A stretch of DNA of 11,095 nt from JBBRRP01 sp038251425 (GTDB lineage Bacteria; Myxococcota_A; Polyangia; Polyangiales; Polyangiaceae). Shown in pieces: positions 1 to 7,961 of this stretch. Position 1 is the stretch's first letter, and every line of letters starts with the position of its first letter. The notes below the pieces were generated by a model, which saw nothing but the letters and a program-made list of their open reading frames with translations, was not told the origin of the DNA and ran no database searches. Where the stretch lies: the NCBI GenBank assembly GCA_038251425.1, contig JBBSBI010000176.1:1-11095 (forward strand), written 5' to 3'. A program made the position numbers and the translations under genes.

Positions 1-2232
1 CTAGCTGATTTCCCCGCCACGCTCCACGCGCACTGCAGAGGCTTTGTACGCAGGCTGACGGGAGATCGGATCAAAGGCCGCAAATGTGAGTTGGTTGACG
101 CGTTCGTCGTGCATCGGAAGAAAGACCTGCCCGGGCTTCACCGAAGGCGTGACAAACGCGCGCGCCACCAAGCTGCCACGCTGCGAACTCACGACAACTT
201 CTTCATTGGGCAGAATCCCAAGCTCACGCGCATCCTGGGTAGAAATCTCGAGGTGTAACTGTTGCGGCGAAAGCTTGCACAGCACTGGAGAACGCTTGGT
301 GCGTGTTTGGGTGTGCCATTGGCTTGAGCTGCCGCGACCGGTGAGCAGCAACAGTGGAAAACGGCGAGTCGTCAATTCGGGGAGCGGCCGTGGCTCATCG
401 AAAAAGAATTTGGCTCGCCCATCTTCGGTGAAGAATCGGCCATCTTCGAAGAGGCGACGCTCTTTCATTTCCGGGAGCCCCGGTGCCACGCCTGCCGGCA
501 GTGGCCATTGGATGCCCCCTAAACGATCCAGCTCTTGGTAGCCAGAAATCCCGGTGATGTCGCAGGGCTTGCCGCGACTGAGGCGCTTGAGAATTTGGAA
601 CACAGCTTCCGGGCTTGACCACTCCGAGAAGAATTGGTCGACGCCAAACGCTTCAGCCACCAGCCGGAAAATGTTAAAATCCGCGAGCGCCTGTCCGGGA
701 GCCTTGACGACGCGTTTGATCACGCCGATGCGTCGCTCCGAGTTGATAAAGGTACCTTCCTTTTCGCCCCAACCCGCGGCAGGCAACAGGATATCCGCTG
801 CCCGCGCGGTCTCGGTATCGTGATACAAATCCTGGACTACCAAACAATCGAGCCGAGCCAGCACATCCTTCAGATGGGATTGATTGATCCAGGAGTGCAG
901 TGGATTGGTTCCAATCACCCAGAGCGCACGAATGCGTTGCGCCAATATGCCGTCGATGATCTGATCGTAGGCAAGGCTCGGCTTGCTCGGCACAAGATCC
1001 ACGGGAATGCCCAGGATCTGCGCTACTTCCTCGCGATCTTCGGCATTTTCAAAACTTCGCCCGCCAAACAGGTTCGTCGTGTTGCTAAAAAGGCGCGACC
1101 CCATCGCGTTGCATTGGCCGGTGATTGAATTCGCTCCGGTGCCCGGACGCCCGATGTTCTTGGTCATCAACGCGAGGTTGATTAAAGCCTGAGCCGTGCG
1201 GACGCCTTCATGGCTTTGATTGACACCCATCGTCCACCAGAAGCTGACGCGCTGGCCTTCTGCGATCAGCTCGGCCAGCTCAACAATGCTTGGCTCAGCC
1301 AAACCGGTAGCGAGGCTTGCTCGTTCTATGGAGAATTGAGCCACATGTTCGCGGAAGGCCTCGAAGCCGTTGGTGTGCTCGGAAATGAAATCCTGATCGA
1401 TCTTGCCCTGCGTGATCAGCCAGTTGGCTACCGCATACAGCAGAACCAAATCTGTCTTAGGCGCGGGGGCGTAGTGATGAGTCGCACCCATCGCCGTTTC
1501 TGTCGCTCGCGGATCGATCACGACGATCTTCGGCTGATTCAGATTCTTGCAGATACGCTCCCAAAGAATCGGGTGCGCAATACAGAGATTAGAGCCCACC
1601 AAGATGATGACATCCGAAGCCTCAAAGTCGGCATAGGTGAAGGGCGGGGCGTCGAAGCCAAAGCTTTGCTTGTAGGCCGTGGCGGCCGTCGCCATGCACT
1701 GCCGGGTGTTGCCATCTCCGTGCACGATCCCGAGGCCAAACTTTGCGACGGCTCCCAGAAAGGCGAGCTCTTCAGTCGGCAGTTGACCGCTGCCAATCCA
1801 GGCTACCGCCTCTGGCCCATACTGCTCCTGAATCGCTCGAAAGCGGAACACCATCTCGCCCAGTGCTTCGCCCCAGGTGGCCGTCTTCAACTGCCCATCG
1901 CGACGCACCAGAGGTGTCATGGCGCGGCCCGGCCCCTTCAGCGGAGTGAGCGCTTCCCAACCCTTTGGGCAGGCCATACCCATGTTGACCGGGTACGCCT
2001 TGCTCGGGACGAGACCCACCGCTTCTCCATTCTTCAGCAGCACATCCAACCCACAGCCTATGGAGCAAAATCCACACGTCATGGTTGTTTTCTGATCAGG
2101 CAGACTCCGTGAAGGCAAACGCCCCAATCCAAACGCACTGGGTTCTTGCAATAGCTCGCGAGTGAGTGGCCCGTCGCTTTTTACCAGCAAGCGACGTACG
2201 GCAGTCTTAAGCTTTTGAGTGGCGTGCTTCAT
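1..2232 (-). CDS. nasA: Assimilatory nitrate reductase catalytic subunit (NasA/NarB type molybdoenzyme)
   Basis: A 743-residue molybdopterin oxidoreductase predicted to reduce nitrate to nitrite in the cytoplasm. The N-terminal [4Fe-4S] motif is Cys53-x2-Cys56-x3-Cys60-x27-Cys88 followed by PKG. The NTRQCM motif supplies the probable Mo-ligating Cys179. Downstream, GVNQS, the IGRPG block, TGQCNAMG, the HDTETARAADILLPAAGWGE-like region and the late QWHTQTRT motif are NasA/NarB hallmarks. Length matches single-cluster NarB/NasA enzymes; the extra C-terminal BFD-type [2Fe-2S] domain found in some NasA proteins is absent. There is no Tat signal: an RR pair near residue 13 lacks a following hydrophobic stretch. 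I chose the ATG at 2232, which overlaps the upstream stop as ATGA and has GGAG just upstream, over an in-frame start 39 bases further up. Last gene of the operon in view; TAG stop at positions 1-3. Periplasmic NapA or a formate dehydrogenase is less likely on motifs and context. Confidence 0.93.
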   Translation of the reverse strand: MKHATQKLKTAVRRLLVKSDGPLTRELLQEPSAFGLGRLPSRSLPDQKTTMTCGFCSIGCGLDVLLKNGEAVGLVPSKAYPVNMGMACPKGWEALTPLKGPGRAMTPLVRRDGQLKTATWGEALGEMVFRFRAIQEQYGPEAVAWIGSGQLPTEELAFLGAVAKFGLGIVHGDGNTRQCMATAATAYKQSFGFDAPPFTYADFEASDVIILVGSNLCIAHPILWERICKNLNQPKIVVIDPRATETAMGATHHYAPAPKTDLVLLYAVANWLITQGKIDQDFISEHTNGFEAFREHVAQFSIERASLATGLAEPSIVELAELIAEGQRVSFWWTMGVNQSHEGVRTAQALINLALMTKNIGRPGTGANSITGQCNAMGSRLFSNTTNLFGGRSFENAEDREEVAQILGIPVDLVPSKPSLAYDQIIDGILAQRIRALWVIGTNPLHSWINQSHLKDVLARLDCLVVQDLYHDTETARAADILLPAAGWGEKEGTFINSERRIGVIKRVVKAPGQALADFNIFRLVAEAFGVDQFFSEWSSPEAVFQILKRLSRGKPCDITGISGYQELDRLGGIQWPLPAGVAPGLPEMKERRLFEDGRFFTEDGRAKFFFDEPRPLPELTTRRFPLLLLTGRGSSSQWHTQTRTKRSPVLCKLSPQQLHLEISTQDARELGILPNEEVVVSSQRGSLVARAFVTPSVKPGQVFLPMHDERVNQLTFAAFDPISRQPAYKASAVRVERGGEIS

Positions 2233-3938
2233 GGAAGAGCTCCGGGCATTTGCGATGCGGGTGCGGCACAAAAGAAGAGGTAGCGCTCGGCGAATTCACC
2301 CACGAGCAAGCCCAAAAGCAACAGGGGCCCGAGCACGCCCACTGGCCAGGTGGCAGTGCCCAAGATCAGCCACATGCTTGGAAAGACGACGCCCCACACC
2401 AACGCCGCTCCAAAGCGCCAACCTGTGGCCGTGCGGAGCGGCCCGAGCAGCAAGAGCGCTTGGCGTTTCTTAACCGACTGTCGGCGGTCCCGAACATGCG
2501 CCAGGATCTGCGCCTCTAATGCAAGCTTCACCAGCGTTGTTCCGACGATGAGCCCAAGCAGTGCCCGCACATCTTGCATGGCCAACGGCGTCTCGGAAGG
2601 TGCGGCACTGGCGGTGAGCACCGCCGCGGGTCCCAACAAGAGCATGCTCCCGAAAAAACGGATCCCTGTTTCCTCGGCCTGCCACTGCGCTCGTTTCGTG
2701 GCCACATACACCATCACCGATGAGAACACGCCCAAGGTACCGAAGAGAGCGGCACCAACACGCGAGATCCGAGCAGCATTTTCAATCCACAACGCGGAGG
2801 GCAAAGGAAGCTGAGCTAGATTCGGCAAGGCCAACAGCAACCCGTGCAAAATGGCGAATTTTGCGAAGAGTCCAAAACAGAGCGCCTCACGGCTTAACCA
2901 CGAAGTTCTCAAGCCCAAAACTGCGCGATAGAAAAGCCACGGTCGCCCCAGATGGAACACGCTCGCCCCGAGCGCCAGCACGGCCAAAAAGCACGCCAAA
3001 GCTGCCTGAGCTAGTGGGCTTCCCAAAGCACGGCCCGTCAGCTTCTCGAGACCGAAACCGAGCACGAAGGCGCCGACTGAAAGTTGCGTGAGCGTTAACA
3101 TGACGACCAGAGCTGGATGAGAATGCTCGGTCTTTACCGCATAGAAATCAGCGGCCAGCATATTGGCCGGCAGCGCTTTGCTTGTCTTATAGCGTGTGGT
3201 TGGCAGCGTATTTTCAGGCGACGGCGTTGAGGGCAGAAAGCTCTGCGCTTCGCTGGCCTGGATCACCGCTTGCTGATCAACAACCCGGATTGCGATGGCT
3301 CCGTTCGGGCAGGCCTCAACACAGGCCGGCGCTTCACTATTCTCAAGCCGGCTACTGCACATGTCGCACTTGCGAACAATGCCGAGACGTTTGTTGTACT
3401 TGGGCGCATCGTACGGGCACATGAGCGTGCAATACTGGCAACCAAAACATTGATCATCGAGGTGCTTGACGATCCCGGTAATCGGATCCTTTTCGTAAGC
3501 CTGAACCGGGCAGCCCGTCATGCATGCGGGCTCCACGCAGTGATGACATGAGGAGGTGACCAACCGAGCTGCTGGCGCCTCGGCCGTGCCACCACTCAAG
3601 AGCCCTACGCCGCGCCAGGTTTCCCCTTCGTCCAAACCATTCATGGTGTGGCAACCTGCAACGCAAGCCTTGCAACCCGTGCAAGCATCCAGATCCACCT
3701 CAAACGCGTACTGCTGGCCTACCCCGGGTTTGCTGAGAGGCAGGAGTTCGCTGTAAATCTTGTGTTTTTCTGGCACTTCCCCCGCATCATGCAGGCTTGA
3801 AAACCGCTCCACCGCGGTCAGAGTCTGCTGCTCACTCAAGAGCGAATCGACGGATAGCAATGGCAGCTTACGGCGCGGGCGCACGTCTTCTTTGGCCTCC
3901 ACTCGCCCGAGCATCGCAGCCGAGGCACCGGCTGTCAT
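2229..3938 (-). CDS. Fused DmsB-DmsC: four-cluster ferredoxin joined to a DmsC-type membrane anchor
   Basis: A 569-residue fusion. After an N-terminal extension of about 78 residues comes a DmsB/NrfC-like region with sixteen cysteines in four groups: Cys86/89/92/96, Cys131/134/139/143, Cys164/167/170/174 and Cys191/194/206/210. These should bind four [4Fe-4S] clusters. Residues ~275-560 are a hydrophobic, multi-helix DmsC-like anchor (about eight membrane segments). It carries the family signatures FHLGRPWLFYRA, LRTSWLSREA and, near the end, GEFAERYLFF followed by MPG. In the DMSO reductase family DmsC oxidises menaquinol and DmsB wires the electrons to the molybdoenzyme. By analogy this protein should pass quinol electrons to NasA, encoded immediately downstream with an ATGA overlap. 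Its start also overlaps the nirD stop as ATGA. No Tat signal is seen, so the clusters probably face the cytoplasm. That orientation and the NasA partnership are inferences. An in-frame ATG eight codons later is a minor alternative start. Confidence 0.9.
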   Translation of the reverse strand: MTAGASAAMLGRVEAKEDVRPRRKLPLLSVDSLLSEQQTLTAVERFSSLHDAGEVPEKHKIYSELLPLSKPGVGQQYAFEVDLDACTGCKACVAGCHTMNGLDEGETWRGVGLLSGGTAEAPAARLVTSSCHHCVEPACMTGCPVQAYEKDPITGIVKHLDDQCFGCQYCTLMCPYDAPKYNKRLGIVRKCDMCSSRLENSEAPACVEACPNGAIAIRVVDQQAVIQASEAQSFLPSTPSPENTLPTTRYKTSKALPANMLAADFYAVKTEHSHPALVVMLTLTQLSVGAFVLGFGLEKLTGRALGSPLAQAALACFLAVLALGASVFHLGRPWLFYRAVLGLRTSWLSREALCFGLFAKFAILHGLLLALPNLAQLPLPSALWIENAARISRVGAALFGTLGVFSSVMVYVATKRAQWQAEETGIRFFGSMLLLGPAAVLTASAAPSETPLAMQDVRALLGLIVGTTLVKLALEAQILAHVRDRRQSVKKRQALLLLGPLRTATGWRFGAALVWGVVFPSMWLILGTATWPVGVLGPLLLLGLLVGEFAERYLFFCAAPASQMPGALP

Positions 3939-4285
3939 GACAGCTCTTTCGGCGCCAAGAACACAACACCCTCTAAAACGCGAACTGGATAAACCGACAA
4001 CTCCACCGAAGAATCATCCAGACACTCACCAGTTTCTAGACTGAAGCTTTGCTTGAAGATGGGGGAAGCAATCTTCAGCACGCCAGCCCGATCTCCGACG
4101 ATACCGCGCGCCATCACGTAGGCCTGGCTAAAGGGGTCGAAGTTTGAAATCGCAAACACTTCGTTCCCTTGGGCAGGGCGCACGAGGGCAACCTGCTCTC
4201 CCTCAAACCAAGCAGCTACCCCACTACCGGGCAGGATCTCTTCGAGCGTACAGATGCGTTGCCAAGCTTGCGAAAAGTTTTCCAT
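3935..4285 (-). CDS. nirD: Nitrite reductase (NAD(P)H) small subunit
   Basis: A 116-residue protein with the NirD pattern: a WxxIC opening, NFDPFSQAYVMARGIVGD in the middle, ASPIFKQSFSLETGECLDD after it, and a VYPVRVLEGVVF ending. NirD has a Rieske-like fold without the Cys/His cluster ligands, as here, and partners NirB in reducing nitrite to ammonium in the cytoplasm. The start is uncertain. The ATG at 4285 leaves 8 bases after the nirB stop. A TTG at 4297 would overlap that stop as TTGA, adding four residues, and lies close behind a purine-rich GAGGGGG. The 3' end overlaps the next gene by 4 bases, which implies translational coupling. Confidence 0.92.
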   Translation of the reverse strand: MENFSQAWQRICTLEEILPGSGVAAWFEGEQVALVRPAQGNEVFAISNFDPFSQAYVMARGIVGDRAGVLKIASPIFKQSFSLETGECLDDSSVELSVYPVRVLEGVVFLAPKELS

Positions 4286-4293
4286 GGCGTCGC

Positions 4294-6876
4294 TCAAGCC
4301 CCCTCGCTGAGCACCGGAAGCCGCAGTTTTTTAGCCGCTAAAACCGCACTTTTTTCCACCCAAGACGCCGGTCGATGCTGCGCGCGCTCGCTCACGAAGA
4401 CGACACTCGGATCAGGCTCCGCCGAATTCACGAAGGCTCTGAACGGCTTCAGCTTCTCCGGGCTTTCGAGCGTGGTCTTCCACTCGCACTGATAGGTGCC
4501 AACCAGATGCGCCATGTCGGCTTCGAGCTCTGCGGCGAGCCCAAGGGAATCGTTGATGATCACATCCTTCAGGTACTCGACGCCACCTTCAAGCCGCTCC
4601 AACCACGTAGCCGTGCGCTGCAACCGGTCCGCAGTGCGAACGTAGAACATGAAGAATCGATCCAGATAACGAACGACCGTTGCCTCATCGAGATCAGCCG
4701 CTAACAGAATGGCGTGACGCGGCTTCATGCCACCGTTCCCACCCACGTAAAGATTGTATCCCTTCTCGGTAGCGACAATTCCGAAGTCTTTGCTCTGAGC
4801 TTCGGCGCACTCGCGCGCGCAACCTGAGACACCGCCTTTCAGCTTGTGCGGGCTCCGGAGGCCCTTGTATCGATTCTCAACGCGCACCGCGAGGCCGAGC
4901 GAATCCTGGACTCCGTAGCGACACCACGTGCTCCCGACGCAGCTTTTTACCGTGCGCAACGCCTTGCCATAGGCGTGACCGGACTCAAAACCGCTGGCAA
5001 CGAGTTCAGCCCAGATCGTTGGAAGTTGCTCAAGCCGCGCGCCAAACAGATCGATGCGTTGCCCGCCAGTAACTTTGGTATACAGGCTGAACTTCTTGGC
5101 AATCGTACCCAGGGCAATCAGTTGATCGGGAGTCACTTCTCCCCCGGCCAACCGCGGCACCACAGAGTAGGTGCCATCGCGCTGAATGTTCGCAAGGAAG
5201 CGATCATTGGTGTCTTGAAGAGTGGCCACCTCTCCTTCCAAGATGTGATCGTTGTGGATGGAGGCCAGGATCGAAGCGACCGTGGGTTTACAGATCTCAC
5301 AGCCCTTGCCCGAGCCATGCCGTTCGATGAGTTCTGAGAAGCTGCGAAGCTGATGGAGTTTCACCAAGTGGAAGAGTTCTTGGCGTGTGTGATCGAAGTG
5401 CTCACACAACCGATTGCTAACCGCTACGCCCGCACGCTTGAGCTCTGCCTTCAACACGTCATCCACGAGCGTGGAGCAGGAACCACAACCCGTGCCGGCC
5501 TGGGTGCACTTCTTCACGACCTTGAGTTCGGTGAGCCCGTTATCCCGAATTGCGGCGCGAATCGCGCCCTTGGTGACGTTGTGACACGAACAGATCATCG
5601 CCTCATCGCTCAGGCTGTCGAGTCCGAAGGCTGCTGCACCGCCTGCGCTTGCCTTGGCAATCAATGTTGAAGGCTGAGCGGGCAACGCCATCCCGCTTTG
5701 GAACAAAGCTGAGAGCTTTCCAAACTCGCTCGCATCTCCGACCAGAATCCCGCCCAAGAGCCGCTGACCATCTTCGCTGATAACCAACTTCTTGTAGCTG
5801 CCCTCCACACCATCCAGAAGACTGATCACTTTCGACTGAGCTGCCACGCCCATTGCGTCGCCGAAGCTCGCCACGTCAACCCCAAGCAACTTCAGCTTCG
5901 TGGCCATGTCTGCGCCTTCAAAGCTTGCCACCTCGCCCGCAATCACCCGCGCTGCAACTTCCGCCATCCGATAGCCGGGAACCACGAGGCCATAGGTGCG
6001 CCCGGCGTGCGCTGCGCATTCGCCGATGGCAAACACATGCCGGGAGCTCGTGCGACACTGATCATCGATCGCGATTCCACCGCGAGCTCCGACATCCAAT
6101 CCGGCTTGCTGAGCCAGCTCATCCCGGGGTCGAATTCCGGCTGAAAAGACCACCATATCGGTGGCGAGCGCGCTGCCGTCCAAAAAATTGAGCGCAGAAG
6201 CGCGGCCATCTTCACCTGCTTGGATTTCGCGTGTTTTCTTGGCGACATGAACGTGGACGCCGAGCGCGGCAATCCGGTCCCTGAGCAACGCACCCCCAAT
6301 CTCATCAACCTGCAGCGGCATGAGACGCGGTGCAAATTCCACCACGTGCGTCTCAAGGCCGAGGGACAAAAGCGCATTGGCAGCTTCCAGACCGAGCAGC
6401 CCCCCGCCGACAACTACACCACGCTTTGCATTCAGCGCGCCCTCACGAATCGCTATCAGATCGTCGATCGTGCGGTACACGTAGCAGCCTGGCAGGTCGG
6501 ATCCCGGAACCGGCGGAACGAACGGACGCGAGCCCGATGCGATCACCAAGCGGTCATAAGATTCGCGGCGCCCCGATGCCGTCACCACCTGGCGTGTGCC
6601 GAGCAAAAGCGCCACCACCGGTTCGGACAAGAACACTTCGATGCCCCAGCGTTCGTAATCACCCGGGGCCGCCAAATCGAGTTCAGAGGCATCTTTCCCC
6701 TCAAAAAACTTCGAGAGATTCACCCGATCATAGGCGAGCCGAGGCTCCTCAGCGAACACACGAATGCGGTACGTCTTGGCGAGACCGAGCTCAGCGGCGG
6801 TCTCCAAAAATCGATGCCCGACCATGCCATTACCGACAACGATGAGCGTGGGAAGTGAATTCGCTGGATTGTTCAT
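4294..6876 (-). CDS. nirB: Nitrite reductase (NAD(P)H) large subunit, siroheme enzyme
   Basis: An 860-residue NirB, about the normal length for the family. It catalyses the six-electron reduction of nitrite to ammonium with NAD(P)H in the cytoplasm. Domains in order: an FAD/NAD(P) pyridine-nucleotide-disulfide oxidoreductase module with VGNGMVGHRF near residues 13-23 and a second nucleotide-binding GGGLLGLE near 157-164; a BFD-like [2Fe-2S] region with Cys429, Cys431, Cys464 and Cys467; a second partial BFD-like segment with Cys526 and Cys529; a ferredoxin-like half domain; and the siroheme/[4Fe-4S] domain with Cys646-x5-Cys652 and Cys686-x3-Cys690. All key ligands are present. It begins 15 bases after the hemD-like stop with only a weak GGGA upstream, and ends against nirD. 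It is the second gene of the operon, so its expression should follow the sigma-54 promoter upstream of the hemD-like gene. Confidence 0.96.
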   Translation of the reverse strand: MNNPANSLPTLIVVGNGMVGHRFLETAAELGLAKTYRIRVFAEEPRLAYDRVNLSKFFEGKDASELDLAAPGDYERWGIEVFLSEPVVALLLGTRQVVTASGRRESYDRLVIASGSRPFVPPVPGSDLPGCYVYRTIDDLIAIREGALNAKRGVVVGGGLLGLEAANALLSLGLETHVVEFAPRLMPLQVDEIGGALLRDRIAALGVHVHVAKKTREIQAGEDGRASALNFLDGSALATDMVVFSAGIRPRDELAQQAGLDVGARGGIAIDDQCRTSSRHVFAIGECAAHAGRTYGLVVPGYRMAEVAARVIAGEVASFEGADMATKLKLLGVDVASFGDAMGVAAQSKVISLLDGVEGSYKKLVISEDGQRLLGGILVGDASEFGKLSALFQSGMALPAQPSTLIAKASAGGAAAFGLDSLSDEAMICSCHNVTKGAIRAAIRDNGLTELKVVKKCTQAGTGCGSCSTLVDDVLKAELKRAGVAVSNRLCEHFDHTRQELFHLVKLHQLRSFSELIERHGSGKGCEICKPTVASILASIHNDHILEGEVATLQDTNDRFLANIQRDGTYSVVPRLAGGEVTPDQLIALGTIAKKFSLYTKVTGGQRIDLFGARLEQLPTIWAELVASGFESGHAYGKALRTVKSCVGSTWCRYGVQDSLGLAVRVENRYKGLRSPHKLKGGVSGCARECAEAQSKDFGIVATEKGYNLYVGGNGGMKPRHAILLAADLDEATVVRYLDRFFMFYVRTADRLQRTATWLERLEGGVEYLKDVIINDSLGLAAELEADMAHLVGTYQCEWKTTLESPEKLKPFRAFVNSAEPDPSVVFVSERAQHRPASWVEKSAVLAAKKLRLPVLSEGA

Positions 6877-6891
6877 GCTGTCAGATCCCGA

Positions 6892-7827
6892 TCAGTTCGG
6901 TTGGTACAGAGGAGCCGTCAGCTTGCGACTGCCACTGGTTATCAACGGGGAGTCGTTCGCATCGGCTCTCCCCGCCCTGGATTCGAGGTAGCGCATCAGC
7001 GTCGCCACGAGTGGCCCCATCTTTGGATGCTGTGGAATGACTTGAACGTTCACGCCATAGGCTTGAACGATGGCGTTGCAGGTTGGCCCGACAACTCCCA
7101 CCACCACTTTTTGATTGAGGGCACGGATCAAATCTTCGGCCTTGCCAATGCTTTCAGCCACCTGCATCAAGTGTCGAAATTGGATCTGGCAAGTGATGGC
7201 AAGTGCGTCCAGGCGCCCAAGGCAAAGCTCCTGCACCAGGCCTTCGAGCTCGCACGTGGATTTGGGCAAGGCCCAGCGATAGAGGCAAATCTCACCCAAT
7301 TCCGCGCCCTGGGCCAGCAGCGTTTCCGCCAACGAATCACTGCGTTCACCATAATGTAGCAGGAGGATGCGGCGACCGACGACGTCGATCCCGGAGAGCG
7401 CGTCGATCACCTCGCTCGAGGTGAACGGCTCCCGAGCGGAGAGTGTTGGGGGCACGCCAAAGCCGCGGAGCGCAGCCGTAGGTTTTGGACCGCGAGTGAC
7501 CGTGGTGACGCCAAGCAAACCAGCCACCAAACGTGCCCGCTCGCCCAAACACTCTGCGGTTTCGAACAGGTGAGACACCGCGACGCCCGTCATGAAAACC
7601 ACCACTTCGTAACGCCCTTGAGCTAACTCCGAAATGATTTGAGCCACCGCCTCGCGCGACTCTTCGTTTTCCTCTTTGAGCGCTGGAACGGAAATCGGCT
7701 CGCCACCATGCTTAACGACAAGCCGCGCCAGCTCGCGGCTCATGCGTGATTCAAGCAGTGCCACCTTGGGCCCTGAGCCATCGCTCACACGAGACCCGGC
7801 GAATCCTGAAGAGTCTTGCGTGGCCAT
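6892..7827 (-). CDS. Uroporphyrinogen-III synthase (HemD) family protein
   Basis: A protein of 311 residues from the ATG at 7827. The family-typical opening VALLESRMSRELARL, then HGGEP and VPALKEE, followed by VVFMTGVAVSHLF, a central RRILLLHYGE segment and a late VVGVVGPTCNAIVQAYGV segment, matches HemD-like proteins. HemD cyclises hydroxymethylbilane to uroporphyrinogen III, the precursor of the siroheme used by NirB. HemD-like proteins beside nitrate and nitrite genes may instead be regulatory, so the enzymatic role is an inference. The start is unclear. An open frame continues to an ATG at 7917 and on into the upstream gene, but the sigma-54 promoter at 7839-7854 lies inside that extension, arguing it is not translated from the regulated transcript. 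With a predicted transcript start near 7828, the ATG at 7827 would be leaderless. The GTG at 7788 (298 residues, about a 40-base leader) is a credible alternative. First gene of the operon. Confidence 0.82.
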   Translation of the reverse strand: MATQDSSGFAGSRVSDGSGPKVALLESRMSRELARLVVKHGGEPISVPALKEENEESREAVAQIISELAQGRYEVVVFMTGVAVSHLFETAECLGERARLVAGLLGVTTVTRGPKPTAALRGFGVPPTLSAREPFTSSEVIDALSGIDVVGRRILLLHYGERSDSLAETLLAQGAELGEICLYRWALPKSTCELEGLVQELCLGRLDALAITCQIQFRHLMQVAESIGKAEDLIRALNQKVVVGVVGPTCNAIVQAYGVNVQVIPQHPKMGPLVATLMRYLESRAGRADANDSPLITSGSRKLTAPLYQPN

Positions 7828-7838
7828 CCCTGAGGGAG

Positions 7839-7854
7839 AGCAAGCCACGTGCCA
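7839..7854 (-). promoter_or_regulatory. Sigma-54 (-24/-12) promoter for the nitrate operon
   Basis: On the minus strand the sequence reads TGGCACGTGGCTTGCT, an exact match to TGGCAC-N5-TTGC[A/T]. The -24 GG lies at 7853-7852 and the -12 GC at 7841-7840, with the canonical spacing. Transcription should begin about a dozen bases downstream, near 7828. The gene next upstream encodes a sigma-54 activator, which supports function. The site falls in a possible reading-frame extension of the hemD-like gene but is more convincing as a promoter. Confidence 0.85.
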
Positions 7855-7880
7855 GCCGGCCCTGAATTGGCTATTTGTCG

Positions 7881-7892
7881 GCTCAATTGAGC
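7881..7892. promoter_or_regulatory. Perfect 12-bp palindrome, possible operator
   Basis: GCTCAATTGAGC is a perfect inverted repeat lying between the tandem dyads and the sigma-54 promoter, about 53-64 bases upstream of the predicted transcript start. It could bind a second dimeric regulator. Nothing in the window identifies that protein, and a 12-bp palindrome could arise by chance. Confidence 0.4.
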
Positions 7893-7961
7893 ACTCCTTG
7901 ACGTCGGAAATATCCATGAAACTTAGCTGACGCGAAAGCGTGCGACGAAATTGTTGGAGGC

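Noticed and set aside
1210..2112. A 300-codon open frame on the plus strand
   Set aside because: It lies wholly opposite nasA, whose protein has clear family motifs throughout; the plus-strand translation resembles no family I know and looks like a codon-bias shadow.
2232..2271. Longer nasA start and a Tat signal at its N-terminus
   Set aside because: The longer start overlaps the dmsBC 3' end by about 40 bases and lacks the tight ATGA coupling; the RR pair has no following hydrophobic segment or AxA site.
6220..6858. A 212-codon plus-strand open frame
   Set aside because: It is antisense to the FAD/NAD(P)-binding part of nirB, with no recognisable domain; treated as a shadow.
7930..7955. 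A second sigma-54-like site on the minus strand (TCGCACGCTTTCGC)
   Set aside because: It lacks the -24 GG and its spacing is one base short.
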